This document shows, piece by piece, positions 33,989 to 42,609 of a stretch of 64,000 nucleotides of DNA. How positions within the stretch are numbered: the stretch's first letter is position 1; every line of letters starts with the position of its first letter. The DNA is from Streptomyces sp. Ncost-T10-10d (lineage in GTDB: Bacteria > Actinomycetota > Actinomycetes > Streptomycetales > Streptomycetaceae). Under the pieces are notes generated by a model that searched no databases, was not told where the DNA came from, and saw only the letters and a list, made by a program, of their open reading frames with translations. The position numbers and the translations under genes are program-made. The stretch lies in NCBI RefSeq assembly GCF_900091955.1, contig NZ_FMDF01000207.1, forward strand, positions 1 to 64,000. Reading direction: 5' to 3'.

Positions 33989-34810
33989 ATGATCGTGGTG
34001 ACAGGTGCGACCGGGAACGTCGGGCGGGCGCTGGTGCAGGTGCTGAGTGATGCCCGGGTGCCGGTGACGGCCGTGGCCCGGCACATCACCGACGCCGATG
34101 TGCCGCCGGGGGTTCGGGCGACGGCTGCCGACCTGGCCGAGCCGGCCGGTCTGCAGGGCGCGTTCGACGGGGCGGAGGCGCTGTTCCTGCTGGTGGCGGG
34201 CGACGACCCGCACGGCATTCTCGAGGTGGCGAAATCCGCCGGGGTGCGCAAGGTGGTACTGCTGTCCTCGCAGGGTGCGGGAACCCGTCCGGAGGCGTAC
34301 CGGCATCCCCTTCTGTTCGAGACGGCCGTACGGGAGTCCGGGCTCGACTGGACGGTTCTGCGGTCGGGCGGGATGGACACCAATGTCCTCGCGTGGGCCG
34401 AGTCGATCCGTACCAGGCGGGAGGCCGCAGCACCGTTCGGTGACGTCGGTCTGCCCTTCGTCGACCCTGCCGATGTGGCTGCGGTCGCCGCCGTCGTCCT
34501 GCGCGAGGACGCTCACGCGGGTGCCACGTACACCCTGACCGGTCCCGCGCCGACCACCCCGCGCGAGCGGGCGGCGGCGATCGCGGCCGCGCTGGGCGAA
34601 CCGGTGCGGTTCACCGAGCAGACCCGCAAGGAGGCCCACGCGCTGATGGCGCGGTTCATGCCGCTTCCCGTGGTCGAGGGCACGCTGGCCATCCTGGGCG
34701 AACCCACCGAGGAGGAGCAGCGGGTGAGCCCCGATGCCGAGCGTGTCCTGGGCCGGGCGGCGGGCAGCTTCGCCGCGTGGGCCGAACGCAATGCCGCGGC
34801 CTTCCGCTGA
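33989..34810 (+). CDS. NmrA-like NAD(P)-binding oxidoreductase
   Basis: Atypical short-chain dehydrogenase of 273 residues. The N-terminal Rossmann motif is IVVTGATGNVGRALV; the second motif area includes LFLLVAGDDPHGILEVAKSAGVRKVVLLSSQ split over two strands. It lacks the YxxxK catalytic pair of classical SDRs, as NmrA/quinone-reductase-like proteins do. GLDWTVLRSGGMDTN is a conserved family stretch. Controlled, by position, by the divergent TetR gene. Likely an electrophile or quinone reductase; substrate unknown. Confidence 0.88.
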   Translation: MIVVTGATGNVGRALVQVLSDARVPVTAVARHITDADVPPGVRATAADLAEPAGLQGAFDGAEALFLLVAGDDPHGILEVAKSAGVRKVVLLSSQGAGTRPEAYRHPLLFETAVRESGLDWTVLRSGGMDTNVLAWAESIRTRREAAAPFGDVGLPFVDPADVAAVAAVVLREDAHAGATYTLTGPAPTTPRERAAAIAAALGEPVRFTEQTRKEAHALMARFMPLPVVEGTLAILGEPTEEEQRVSPDAERVLGRAAGSFAAWAERNAAAFR

Positions 34811-35118
34811 ACACTCCGAACCGCACCACCGGGCCGGGCAGGCCCAAGTCGTCCACGGCGCCGCGGCATTCGGCCGTCAGCAGCACAGCCGGGAGCCCGG
34901 CGCCGTACCGAGGACGGCGGTGATCCGCTCGTGCGTGGCGACCCGGGCCGCGGATCTGAGCCGGGGGAACGGCCAGGACGTGATCCGTACGCACGGGCAT
35001 CTGCCGTGCGCGACCCCGAAGGGGCTGCGGATCTGCGGCAAGGACTGACCGGACGCCGAGAGGGCCGGGACTCACCGTCCCGGCCCTCTCGGCGCGTTCG
35101 CCGCTCCTGCAGGAACTC
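34811..35118. other. Convergent intergenic region before purA
   Basis: 308 bases with no supported gene; an open frame of 105 codons on the plus strand (34734-35048) mostly overlaps the reductase gene in another frame. The right end holds the terminator at 35056-35094. Confidence 0.45.
35056..35094. terminator. Strong bidirectional terminator
   Basis: Perfect 17-bp inverted repeat (35056-35072 with 35078-35094) with a 5-base loop, 25 bases after the purA stop on the minus strand. Confidence 0.9.
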
Positions 35119-36402
35119 CTACAGGAAGGAGTTGATCTCGATGGTCTCGGTGCGGCCGGGGCCGACACCGATCGCGGAGATCGGGGCGCCGGACATCTCC
35201 TCCAGCGCCTTCACGTACGCCTGCGCGTTCTTCGGCAGATCAGCGAAGGTCTTGGCCTTCGTGATGTCCTCGGACCAGCCCGGCAGCATCTCGTAGACCG
35301 GCTTCGCGTGGTGGAAGTCGGTCTGGCTGTACGGGAGCTCCTCGACGCGCTTGCCGTCGATCTCGTACGCGACGCACACTGGGATCTGCTCCCAGCCGGT
35401 CAGCACGTCCAGCTTGGTGAGGAAGAAGTCGGTGAGACCGTTGACCCGGGTCGCGTACCGCGCGATCACCGCGTCGAACCAGCCGCAGCGGCGGTCGCGG
35501 CCGGTGGTGACACCGCGCTCCCCACCGATCCGGCGCAGCGCCTCGCCGTCCTCGTCGAGCAGCTCCGTCGGGAACGGGCCGGCGCCGACGCGGGTGGTGT
35601 ACGCCTTGAGGATGCCGATGACCCGGCTGATCTTCGTCGGACCCACGCCGGCACCGGTGCAGGCGCCGCCCGCGGTCGGGTTCGACGAGGTGACGAAGGG
35701 GTACGTGCCGTGGTCGACGTCGAGCAGCGTGCCCTGGCCGCCCTCGAAGAGGACGACCTTGCCCGCGTCGATGGCATCGTTCAGGACCAGCGTCGTGTCG
35801 GCGACGTACGGCTTGATCTGCTCCGCGTACTGGAGCATCTCCTCGACGATCTTGCCCGACTCGATGGCGCGGCGGTTGAAGACCTTGGCGAGGAGCTGGT
35901 TCTTCTGCTCCAGGGCCGCCTCGACCTTCTGCTCCAGGATCGACTCGTCGTAGAGGTCCTGGACGCGGATGCCCACACGGTTGATCTTGTCGGCGTACGT
36001 CGGGCCGATACCCCGGCCGGTCGTACCGATCTTGCGCTTGCCGAGGAACCGTTCCGTCACCTTGTCGACCGTGACGTTGTACGGGGTGATCAAATGGGCA
36101 TTACCGCTGATCAGCAGCTTGGACGTGTCCACGCCGCGATCGTTCAGCCCACTCAGCTCGGAGAGCAGGACGGCCGGGTCGACGACGACACCGTTTCCGA
36201 TGACCGGGGTACACCCCGGCGAAAGGATTCCGGAGGGGAGGAGATGAAGTGCGTACTTCTGGTCACCGACGACCACCGTGTGGCCGGCATTGTTGCCGCC
36301 TTGGTAGCGCACCACATAGTCCACGGATCCACCGAGGAGGTCGGTGGCCTTTCCCTTGCCCTCGTCACCCCACTGAGCACCGAGCAGCACAAGTGCGGGC
36401 AC
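35119..36402 (-). CDS. purA: Adenylosuccinate synthetase
   Basis: Joins IMP and aspartate with GTP hydrolysis, the first committed step to AMP; 427 residues, the normal length. The P-loop-like start is GAQWGDEGKGKATDLL, with catalytic Asp/His in GGNNAGHTV and family signatures GTTGRGIGPTYADK and VGAGPFPTEL. GTG 36402 has GGAAGGGG nine bases upstream. It is monocistronic between a strong terminator and a structured upstream region with a CGTCGTAC/GTACGACG inverted repeat. Confidence 0.98.
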   Translation of the reverse strand: MPALVLLGAQWGDEGKGKATDLLGGSVDYVVRYQGGNNAGHTVVVGDQKYALHLLPSGILSPGCTPVIGNGVVVDPAVLLSELSGLNDRGVDTSKLLISGNAHLITPYNVTVDKVTERFLGKRKIGTTGRGIGPTYADKINRVGIRVQDLYDESILEQKVEAALEQKNQLLAKVFNRRAIESGKIVEEMLQYAEQIKPYVADTTLVLNDAIDAGKVVLFEGGQGTLLDVDHGTYPFVTSSNPTAGGACTGAGVGPTKISRVIGILKAYTTRVGAGPFPTELLDEDGEALRRIGGERGVTTGRDRRCGWFDAVIARYATRVNGLTDFFLTKLDVLTGWEQIPVCVAYEIDGKRVEELPYSQTDFHHAKPVYEMLPGWSEDITKAKTFADLPKNAQAYVKALEEMSGAPISAIGVGPGRTETIEINSFL

Positions 36403-36456
36403 AGGCGTACACCCCTTCCGGGCGGGGCATGTCCAAGGTCAGGGGGCGTACGTAAA

Positions 36457-36477
36457 CGTCGTACATGCCGTACGACG
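36457..36477. promoter_or_regulatory. Inverted repeat upstream of purA
   Basis: CGTCGTAC (36457-36464) and GTACGACG (36470-36477) flank 5 bases; TACGAC then repeats at 36481. It lies 55 bases before the purA start, where a purine-responsive operator could sit. Function inferred from place only. Confidence 0.45.
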
Positions 36478-36526
36478 ATGTACGACAAGGCCTGAACCGT
36501 CGAACCGGGTGCCCCGGAATAGACGA

Positions 36527-36554
36527 AGCCCCTGGCGCAATAGCGCAAGGGGCT
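36527..36554. other. Hairpin in the purA / kinase-like divergent region
   Basis: AGCCCCTGGCGC pairs with GCGCAAGGGGCT (one mismatch) around a 4-base loop. Both flanking genes read away from it, so it is not an ordinary terminator; it might act as an attenuator in the leader of one of them. Confidence 0.5.
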
Positions 36555-36588
36555 CTTGCACCAAGATGCTACCCGAGGAAGGACCGAG

Positions 36589-37446
36589 GTGTCGGCTGCC
36601 CAGCCCCCCGGCGACGGTGCGCACCAGCTGCTGGTGGTCATCGACCCGGTAGCCCGCCGGACCGACGGCGAGTCCGTCCGTATCGCGAAGGACGTGCTCA
36701 GCGCCGGTTCGCACGCCAAGATCTGCCTGCCCGACGGGCCCGAGGAGTTCGCCCGGGCCTTGTCCCGCCGGGGCAGTCGGCGTCCGGTGGTGGTCGGCGA
36801 CGACCGGGCGCTGCGGCGGGCGGTGTCCCTCCTGCACCGGGAGCGGGAGCCGGCCCAGGCCGCGCTCTCGCTGATTCCGGTCGGCGCCGCGGCCGCGCTG
36901 GAACTCGCCCATTCGCTCGGCGTGCCCCTGGGCGCGGTGGCGGCGGCGCGCACCGCACTGGACGGTGCCGTGCGCAGGCTCGACCTGCTGGTCGACGACA
37001 GCGACGGCGTCGTCCTGGGCGCGCTGCGCATCCCGGCCCTGGGCGCGCTACCGGGCGCGGTGGCCGCCCATACGGGGGTCACGGCGGTCTGGGACACCTG
37101 CCGCACCCTGGTCCGCACCCTGGTGCGCCCCACCCCGGCGACGCCCCCCGCCCCGCCGCGCACACACCGGCTGCGGGTCGAGGCGGACGGCGTCCTGCTG
37201 AACGATCTGGACCGCCCGGTCGAGTCGGTGACGGTGACCTCGCAGGGCGGCGACGGGGGCCTCGCGGAGGTGGTGATCCGCACTCCGGCGTCCGAACCGG
37301 TCACGGCGGAGGCGAAGGCCGTCACGGTCTCGGGCGCGGACTTCCGCTACCGCGCGGACATACAGGTCGGCGGCCCGGTCCGGACGAGGACCTGGACGGT
37401 ACGGGCGGGGGCCTGGGGGCTGATGTTGCCGGTGGGCGAGGGATAG
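36589..37446 (+). CDS. Diacylglycerol-kinase-like protein
   Basis: Protein of about 285 residues resembling the lipid/sphingosine kinase (DAGK catalytic) fold: HQLLVVIDPVARRTDGES at the start, then the nucleotide-binding VVVGDDRALRRAVSLL and LIPVGAAAALELAHSLG. The classical GGDGT and NxxAR motifs are degenerate (VVGDDRA, GVPLGAV), so activity is doubtful. The C-terminal half is a beta-rich domain (RLRVEADGVLLNDLDRPVESV). GTG 36589 has GAGGAAGGA upstream. Divergent from purA. Confidence 0.7.
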   Translation: MSAAQPPGDGAHQLLVVIDPVARRTDGESVRIAKDVLSAGSHAKICLPDGPEEFARALSRRGSRRPVVVGDDRALRRAVSLLHREREPAQAALSLIPVGAAAALELAHSLGVPLGAVAAARTALDGAVRRLDLLVDDSDGVVLGALRIPALGALPGAVAAHTGVTAVWDTCRTLVRTLVRPTPATPPAPPRTHRLRVEADGVLLNDLDRPVESVTVTSQGGDGGLAEVVIRTPASEPVTAEAKAVTVSGADFRYRADIQVGGPVRTRTWTVRAGAWGLMLPVGEG

Positions 37447-37621
37447 CCCCGGACGGGGAGCCTCCGGCACGGGGCGGAAGAGTGAGGGGCGGGGTATGCC
37501 GGACGATGCGGACAGACCGGGAGCGGGCGCCGGCGCGGGAGCGGCGGTTACCTGGGTCGGGGGCCGTGGGGACGACGCCGGTCGCACTCGATCTGCCGGT
37601 GACGGGCGCCGTGCGGGGCCG

Positions 37622-38152
37622 TCAGGCGTGGCTGCGGCCGTCGGCCGTCGGCAGGTCGAGCGTCTTGCGGTGCTCGCGCCAGCGTTCCATCATGCCGCCC
37701 AGCTCCGACTGGACGAACTCGAAGAACGCCACTGTTTCGGCGAGGCGGGCGCCGGCCGGGGTGTGCTCGCCCAGGGTGCGGGCGCCGTCCTTGAGGGTGT
37801 TCTCCCAGCGGGTGAGCACCCGGTCGCGCTGGGTGAAGGTGGTGTACCAGACCTCGTCGTGCACGCGGTAGCGGTCCCGGCGCGAGCCCGGGTCGCGTTC
37901 GCGGCCGACCATGCCGACCTGCGTGAGGTAATTGACCGCGCCGGACACGGCCGCCGGGCTGATCCGCAAGGCCATGGCGAGCTCGGCGGAGGTCATCGAG
38001 CCGTCGTCGTCCGCGAGGAGCGCGGCGAAGACGCGGGACCCCATTCGCTGCATCCCCGCCTCGCTCATGTCGGACGCGAACCGCTCCACGAACCGCGACA
38101 CGGCTTCCGCGTCACGCCCGTCGCCCATGTTCTGTTCGGTTTCGCTGGTCAT
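37622..38152 (-). CDS. GbsR/MarR-family transcriptional regulator
   Basis: Winged-helix regulator of 176 residues. A helical N terminus (VSRFVERFASDMSEAGMQRMGSRVF, in parts) leads into the HTH (MTSAELAMALRISPAAVSGAVNYLTQVGMV) and the wing (RDRYRVHDEVWY). The C terminus forms a dimer helix. It is divergent from the ABC exporter, and a perfect AT-rich palindrome lies in the gap at 38218-38233, a likely operator. AGGGGAGA is the possible ribosome site for the ATG at 38152. Confidence 0.88.
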   Translation of the reverse strand: MTSETEQNMGDGRDAEAVSRFVERFASDMSEAGMQRMGSRVFAALLADDDGSMTSAELAMALRISPAAVSGAVNYLTQVGMVGRERDPGSRRDRYRVHDEVWYTTFTQRDRVLTRWENTLKDGARTLGEHTPAGARLAETVAFFEFVQSELGGMMERWREHRKTLDLPTADGRSHA

Positions 38153-38217
38153 GACCCGATCGTCTCCCCTGATTCCCAAGCCCCCGCCGCAGCCCCAACT
38201 TTATACGCTTCCTTAAC

Positions 38218-38233
38218 TTCACAAATTTGTGAA
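38218..38233. promoter_or_regulatory. Perfect 16-bp palindrome, operator of regulator and ABC exporter
   Basis: TTCACAAATTTGTGAA between the divergent GbsR/MarR gene and the ABC exporter genes. It is strikingly AT-rich for this genome. A -10-like TAGCGT follows at 38235-38240, so bound protein would cover the exporter promoter. Confidence 0.8.
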
Positions 38234-38253
38234 AGTAGCGTAGCTTCAAAAAC

Positions 38254-39195
38254 ATGACGAAGGCAATCACGGTGGCCGGGCTGCACAAGTCGTTCGGTCG
38301 GACGCACGCACTGGACGGCCTCGACCTCACGGTCGAGACCGGTGAGGTCCACGGCTTCCTGGGGCCCAACGGGTCCGGGAAGTCCACCACCATCCGGGTG
38401 CTGCTGGGGCTGCTGCGGGCCGACTCCGGCGCCGCCCAGCTGCTCGGCCGCGACCCGTGGAACGACGCGGTCGAGCTCCACCGACGGGTGGCGTACGTCC
38501 CGGGTGACGTCACGCTGTGGCGCAACCTCTCCGGCGGCGAGGTGATCGATCTGTACGGGCGGCTGCGCGGCGGCCTCGACCGGACCCGGCGCGCCGACCT
38601 CGTCGAACGGTTCGAGCTCGACCCGACGAAGAAGGGCCGCACGTACTCCAAGGGAAACCGGCAGAAGGTCGCCCTCGTCGCCGCGTTCGCCTCCGATGTC
38701 GATCTGCTGATCCTGGACGAGCCGACGAGCGGTCTCGATCCGCTGATGGAGGAGGTCTTCCAGGACTGCGTCGCCGAGGAGCGTGCGCGCGGGCGGACGA
38801 TCCTGCTGTCCAGCCACATCCTCAGCGAGGTCGAATCGCTCTGCGACCGGGTCAGCATCATCCGCCAGGGGCAGACGGTGGAGACGGGTTCGCTGGCGGA
38901 CATGCGCCATCTGACCCGTACGAACATCAGCGCCGAGCTGGCCGGTGCCCCCGACGGGCTCGCGCATCTGCCCGGCGTCCATGACCTCGACGTCCAGGGC
39001 CTGCGGGTCACGCTCCAGGTCGACACGGACAAGCTGGACGCGGTCCTCAAGTCGCTCTGCGCATCGGGGGTACGGACGCTGACCAGCACCCCGCCCACGC
39101 TGGAGGAGCTCTTCCTGCGTCACTACGCGACCGACGCGACGGGCACGACCGGCACGACGGAGAGCGGCGAGGGTGTGGGGGTGGCGGCGCGATGA
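38254..39195 (+). CDS. ABC exporter, ATP-binding subunit
   Basis: ATPase of 313 residues of the drug-export (DrrA/CcmA) type. Walker A GPNGSGKSTT is at about residues 38-47, Walker B LLILDEPTSGLDPL near 150, and the H-loop in LLSSHILSEVE. The signature reads YSKGNRQK rather than LSGGQ, as in related exporters. C-terminal 90 residues form the DUF4162-like extension. No ribosome site is visible; a -10-like sequence lies about 14 bases before the ATG, so the mRNA is nearly leaderless. The stop overlaps the permease start (ATGA). Confidence 0.94.
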   Translation: MTKAITVAGLHKSFGRTHALDGLDLTVETGEVHGFLGPNGSGKSTTIRVLLGLLRADSGAAQLLGRDPWNDAVELHRRVAYVPGDVTLWRNLSGGEVIDLYGRLRGGLDRTRRADLVERFELDPTKKGRTYSKGNRQKVALVAAFASDVDLLILDEPTSGLDPLMEEVFQDCVAEERARGRTILLSSHILSEVESLCDRVSIIRQGQTVETGSLADMRHLTRTNISAELAGAPDGLAHLPGVHDLDVQGLRVTLQVDTDKLDAVLKSLCASGVRTLTSTPPTLEELFLRHYATDATGTTGTTESGEGVGVAAR

Positions 39196-40826
39196 CTGCC
39201 GTGACCATGACCGCACCGGCCGGCGCGGGACGCCGGACCGGGTCCGCTACCGGGCAGCTCGCCGGCACCCGGCCCCTGCTGAGGCTCGCGCTGCGGCGCG
39301 ACCGGATCATGATGCCGATCTGGGTGATCGTGCTCGGCGCTTCCTTCTCCTCGGTCGGGAAGTCCTTCGCCTCGCTGTACGAAACGGCCGCCCAGCGCGC
39401 CGAGCTCGCCGCGTCGATGAACGCCAACAGCTCGCTCCGGGCGCTGTACGGACCGGTCTTCAACGACTCCGTCGGCGGGCTCGTCAGCTGGCGGATGGTC
39501 GGCTTCGGCGGAGCGCTGGCGGCCGTGATGAGCCTGATCGTCGTCATCCGGCACACCCGGGAGGAAGAGGAGACCGGCCGTCAGGAGATGCTCTCCTCCG
39601 CCATGGTGGGCCGCCGTGCCCCGCTGACCGCCGCGCTCCTCGCCGCGCTGATCGCCAACGCCGCGCTGGCGCTGATGATCACGGCCGGTATGGCCGGGTC
39701 CGGCGGGGGCGGCGCCGGAGCGGTGGCGCTCGCGCTGGCGATCGCCGGGATCGGCATGCTGTTCGCCTGCACCGCCGCGATCGCCGCACAGTTCACCGAG
39801 AGCGCACGGCTCGCGAAAGGACTCACGGCGGCGGTGATCGGTGCCGCGTTCGTACTGAAGGCCGCGGGCGACTCCGCGACGGGCGACGGCTCGTCCGTAC
39901 TGACCTGGCTCTCCCCCATCGGCTGGGCGGAGAACGTGCGCGCGTACGCGGACGAGCGCTGGTGGGTGCTGCTCGTCATCGCGGCGGCCGTCGCGGTCCA
40001 GGCCGCCCTCGCGTACGCCCTGGCGGGGCGGCGCGATGTCGGCATGAGCTTCCTGGCGACCCGGCCCGGGCCCGCGCAGGGGCGGATCTCCACGGCGTTC
40101 GGTCTTGCGCTGCGGCTCCAGCGCGGTTCGCTGATCGGGTGGATGCTGTCCTTCGCCGCGGTCGGTGTCGTCTTCGGCGGGCTGACCGGCGGGGCGGCTG
40201 ATCTCGTCGGCGACAACGCGAAGACGCAGGAGATCTTCGAGCGGATGGGCGGACAGTCCGGGCTGACCGACGCGTTCCTCGCGGCGATGGTCTCGATGCT
40301 CGGGATGGTCGCGGCGCTGTACATCGTCGCGACGGTGCTGCGGCTGCACGGCGAGGAGACCGCCGGACGCGCCGAACCGGTGCTGGCGGGCGGGGTGAGC
40401 CGGATCGGGTGGGCGGCCGGTCATCTGGCCATCGCCTTCGGCGGCGCCGCCCTGATCATGGCGGTCGGTGGCCTCGGCCTGGCCGTCGGCTACGGCCACG
40501 AACTCCCGGCCGTGCTGGGTGCGTCGCTGGTGCAGCTGCCGGCGATCTGGCTGCTGGGCGCAGTGGCGGTCCTGCTGTACGGGGCGCTCCCGAAGGCGGC
40601 GGTGGCGTCCTGGGGCGTGGCCGGGATCTGCCTGGCGCTGGGGTGGATCGGGCCCGCCATCGATCTGCCGCAGCCGGTGATGGACGTATCGCCGTTCACG
40701 CATCTGCCGAAGCTGCCGGGGAGCACGGGGATGGAATGGGGCCCGGTGCTGGCGCTCACCGCGACCGCGATGGTGCTGGTGGGGGCCGGGGTGGCGGCGT
40801 TGCGGCGACGCGATGTCCTGACGTGA
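39192..40826 (+). CDS. ABC exporter permease, antibiotic-export type
   Basis: Membrane subunit of 544 residues with about 12 hydrophobic helices, partner of the ATPase at 38254 (ATGA overlap). An N-terminal region of PLLRLALRRDRIMMPIWVIVLG type and the middle repeat LAGRRDVGMSFLATRPGPA followed by SLIGWMLSFAAVGVVFGG show the internally duplicated architecture of the polyketide-antibiotic exporters. Substrate unknown. The divergent GbsR/MarR gene is the likely regulator of this self-contained resistance-like module. Confidence 0.92.
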   Translation: MTAVTMTAPAGAGRRTGSATGQLAGTRPLLRLALRRDRIMMPIWVIVLGASFSSVGKSFASLYETAAQRAELAASMNANSSLRALYGPVFNDSVGGLVSWRMVGFGGALAAVMSLIVVIRHTREEEETGRQEMLSSAMVGRRAPLTAALLAALIANAALALMITAGMAGSGGGGAGAVALALAIAGIGMLFACTAAIAAQFTESARLAKGLTAAVIGAAFVLKAAGDSATGDGSSVLTWLSPIGWAENVRAYADERWWVLLVIAAAVAVQAALAYALAGRRDVGMSFLATRPGPAQGRISTAFGLALRLQRGSLIGWMLSFAAVGVVFGGLTGGAADLVGDNAKTQEIFERMGGQSGLTDAFLAAMVSMLGMVAALYIVATVLRLHGEETAGRAEPVLAGGVSRIGWAAGHLAIAFGGAALIMAVGGLGLAVGYGHELPAVLGASLVQLPAIWLLGAVAVLLYGALPKAAVASWGVAGICLALGWIGPAIDLPQPVMDVSPFTHLPKLPGSTGMEWGPVLALTATAMVLVGAGVAALRRRDVLT

Positions 40827-40886
40827 CGCGAGGGCGGGGCCGCCCCGGGTGCAACCTCCCCCTGGTGCACCCGCGTCCCCCTGACC

Positions 40887-41216
40887 ATGGAGAACCGACG
40901 CGAAGCCATCCGCGGGGTCGCCGGATGCATGGTCGCCGCCGCCGGCGGGGCCGCCGGAATGCTCGCCTGGGCCCCCTACGGCCGGCGCGGGATCTTCGGC
41001 GGCTTCGAGGGCGAGTCGGAGTGGAACGTGCTCCTGCTCGGCCTGCCGGTCATGACTCTCGGCGGCATCGCGGCCGGGATCGCGCTCTTCGCCCTCGTAC
41101 AGGGGAAGTGGCGGCGTGCACTCGGGGCGGCGGCGCTCCTGACGGCCCTTGCCGGTTTCGGGGTGGCGTTCGACGTACTGGAAGGACCGCCGCTGAACTG
41201 CGGGCCGGGGTGCTGA
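40887..41216 (+). CDS. Small membrane protein
   Basis: Predicted protein of 109 residues with three or so hydrophobic helices (VAGCMVAAAGGAAGMLAW, LLLGLPVMTLGGIAAGIALFALV, ALGAAALLTALAGFGVAF). The end is NCGPGC. It lies 60 bases after the permease on the same strand, without a clear ribosome site. I do not recognise a family. The reading frame has normal codon bias for this genome and ends inside a terminator hairpin, which supports it being real. Confidence 0.6.
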   Translation: MENRREAIRGVAGCMVAAAGGAAGMLAWAPYGRRGIFGGFEGESEWNVLLLGLPVMTLGGIAAGIALFALVQGKWRRALGAAALLTALAGFGVAFDVLEGPPLNCGPGC

Positions 41217-41228
41217 CTCCCGGCCCGC
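41200..41228. terminator. Hairpin terminator
   Basis: GCGGGCCGGG (41200-41209) pairs with CCCGGCCCGC (41219-41228) around a 9-base loop that includes the stop codon of the small membrane protein. Convergent with the P450 gene. Confidence 0.75.
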
Positions 41229-41259
41229 GCCGTGCCCGGCCCACCCCCTCCTCACCCCG

Positions 41260-42498
41260 TCACAGCTCGACGCGCAGTTCTTTCAGGCCCCTGATCACAT
41301 AACCCGGGTTCCACTCCGGCTCGGCCACCAGTCGCAGGTTCGGGGCGCGGCGCAGCAACTCACCGAAGGACGCGGCCAGTTCGACCCGGGCCAGCGGGGC
41401 GCCCAGGCAGAAGTGGATGCCGGCGCCGAAGGTGATGTGGGGGTTCTCCCGGCGGGCCAGGTCCAGGGTGTCCGGGGCCGGGAAGCGGGCCGGGTCACGG
41501 TTGGCGGAGCCGAAGAGCAGGGCCACCTCGGAGCCGCGCGGAATGACTGTGCCGTCGATCTCGATGTCGTCGAGGACCCAGCGCTCGAACATCTGCAGCG
41601 GAGTGTCGTACCGCATCAGTTCCTCGATCGCCGTCGGCAGCAGCCCGTGGTCGGCGCGCAGCGCGGCCAGCTGCTCGGGGTGGCGCAACAGCGTCCACCA
41701 GCCATTCACCGTGGTGTTGACGGTCGCCTCGTGGCCCGCGTTGAGCAGCAGCACACAGGTGGAGATCATCTCCTGCTCGCTCAGCCGCTCCCCCTCGTCG
41801 TGGGCGGCGATGAGCGCGGAGATCAGATCCGTACCGGGGTTCTTGCGCCGCTCCTTGATCAGCTCGCGCAGATACGCGGAGAAGTCGAGCGAGGCGCGGA
41901 CGGCGGCACGGGCGGTGTCCTCGGACGGATTCAGTTCAAACATTCCGCAGATCGCCGCCGACCAGGGCCGCAACGGGGCACGATCGGACTCCGGGATGCC
42001 GAGCATCTCGGCGATGACGGCCACGGGCAGCGGTTCGGCGACGGCCGTCAGCAGATCGCCGCCTCCCGCCTCGACGAACGAGTCGACCAGCCCGGCGGCC
42101 AGCCGCCGCACGGTCGGGACGAGCTGCTCGACCGTACGCGGAGTGAACGCCTTGGAGACCAGGCGCCGGATCCGGGTGTGGTCGGGGGCCTCCAGATCGA
42201 GGAGCCCCTGGCCGTTGAGGGTGTGGAAGGGCTCGTGCTCCGCGGGCGGCGGCGTGCGGCCGAACTCCTCGTGGGTGAAGCGGTGCAGATACGTACGGCC
42301 CAGGCGGCGGTCGCGCAGCAGCGCGGACACATCAAAGTGGTGCGGGACGAGCCACTGGTCGGTCGGCTCGAAGTAGTGCACCCGGCCGGCTGCTCGCAGC
42401 GCGGCGTAGGCCGGGTACGGGTCGGCGACGAACGCCGGGGACCAAGGGTCGAAGAGGGCGAAGGGGGCGTCGGCCGCGGAACGTGAGGACGGGTGCAT
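41260..42498 (-). CDS. Cytochrome P450
   Basis: Soluble bacterial P450 of 412 residues. The I-helix oxygen-binding motif is LNAGHEATVNT (T in place), the K-helix ExxR is EELMR, and the haem-binding loop FGAGIHFCLGAPLAR has the ligand at about Cys364. ATG 42498. No ferredoxin or reductase gene is adjacent, so electrons come from elsewhere. It sits between the exporter block and a two-component system, with no biosynthetic genes to suggest the substrate; probably a CYP105/107-like hydroxylase, by general resemblance only. Confidence 0.95.
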   Translation of the reverse strand: MHPSSRSAADAPFALFDPWSPAFVADPYPAYAALRAAGRVHYFEPTDQWLVPHHFDVSALLRDRRLGRTYLHRFTHEEFGRTPPPAEHEPFHTLNGQGLLDLEAPDHTRIRRLVSKAFTPRTVEQLVPTVRRLAAGLVDSFVEAGGGDLLTAVAEPLPVAVIAEMLGIPESDRAPLRPWSAAICGMFELNPSEDTARAAVRASLDFSAYLRELIKERRKNPGTDLISALIAAHDEGERLSEQEMISTCVLLLNAGHEATVNTTVNGWWTLLRHPEQLAALRADHGLLPTAIEELMRYDTPLQMFERWVLDDIEIDGTVIPRGSEVALLFGSANRDPARFPAPDTLDLARRENPHITFGAGIHFCLGAPLARVELAASFGELLRRAPNLRLVAEPEWNPGYVIRGLKELRVEL

Positions 42499-42609
42499 AT
42501 ACGGACGCTAACCGGACCCGACGGCCGTCGGCCACCCACCCCCCGGGCCCCGTCGGTCACCCACCCCGGCCCCCGTCGCCGACCAGCGACCCCGAGCTCC
42601 CCGGACTCC

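Noticed and set aside
34734..35048. 105-codon plus-strand open frame after the NmrA-like gene
   Set aside because: Its first part lies in another frame of the reductase gene, and the remainder has no ribosome site or recognisable motif.
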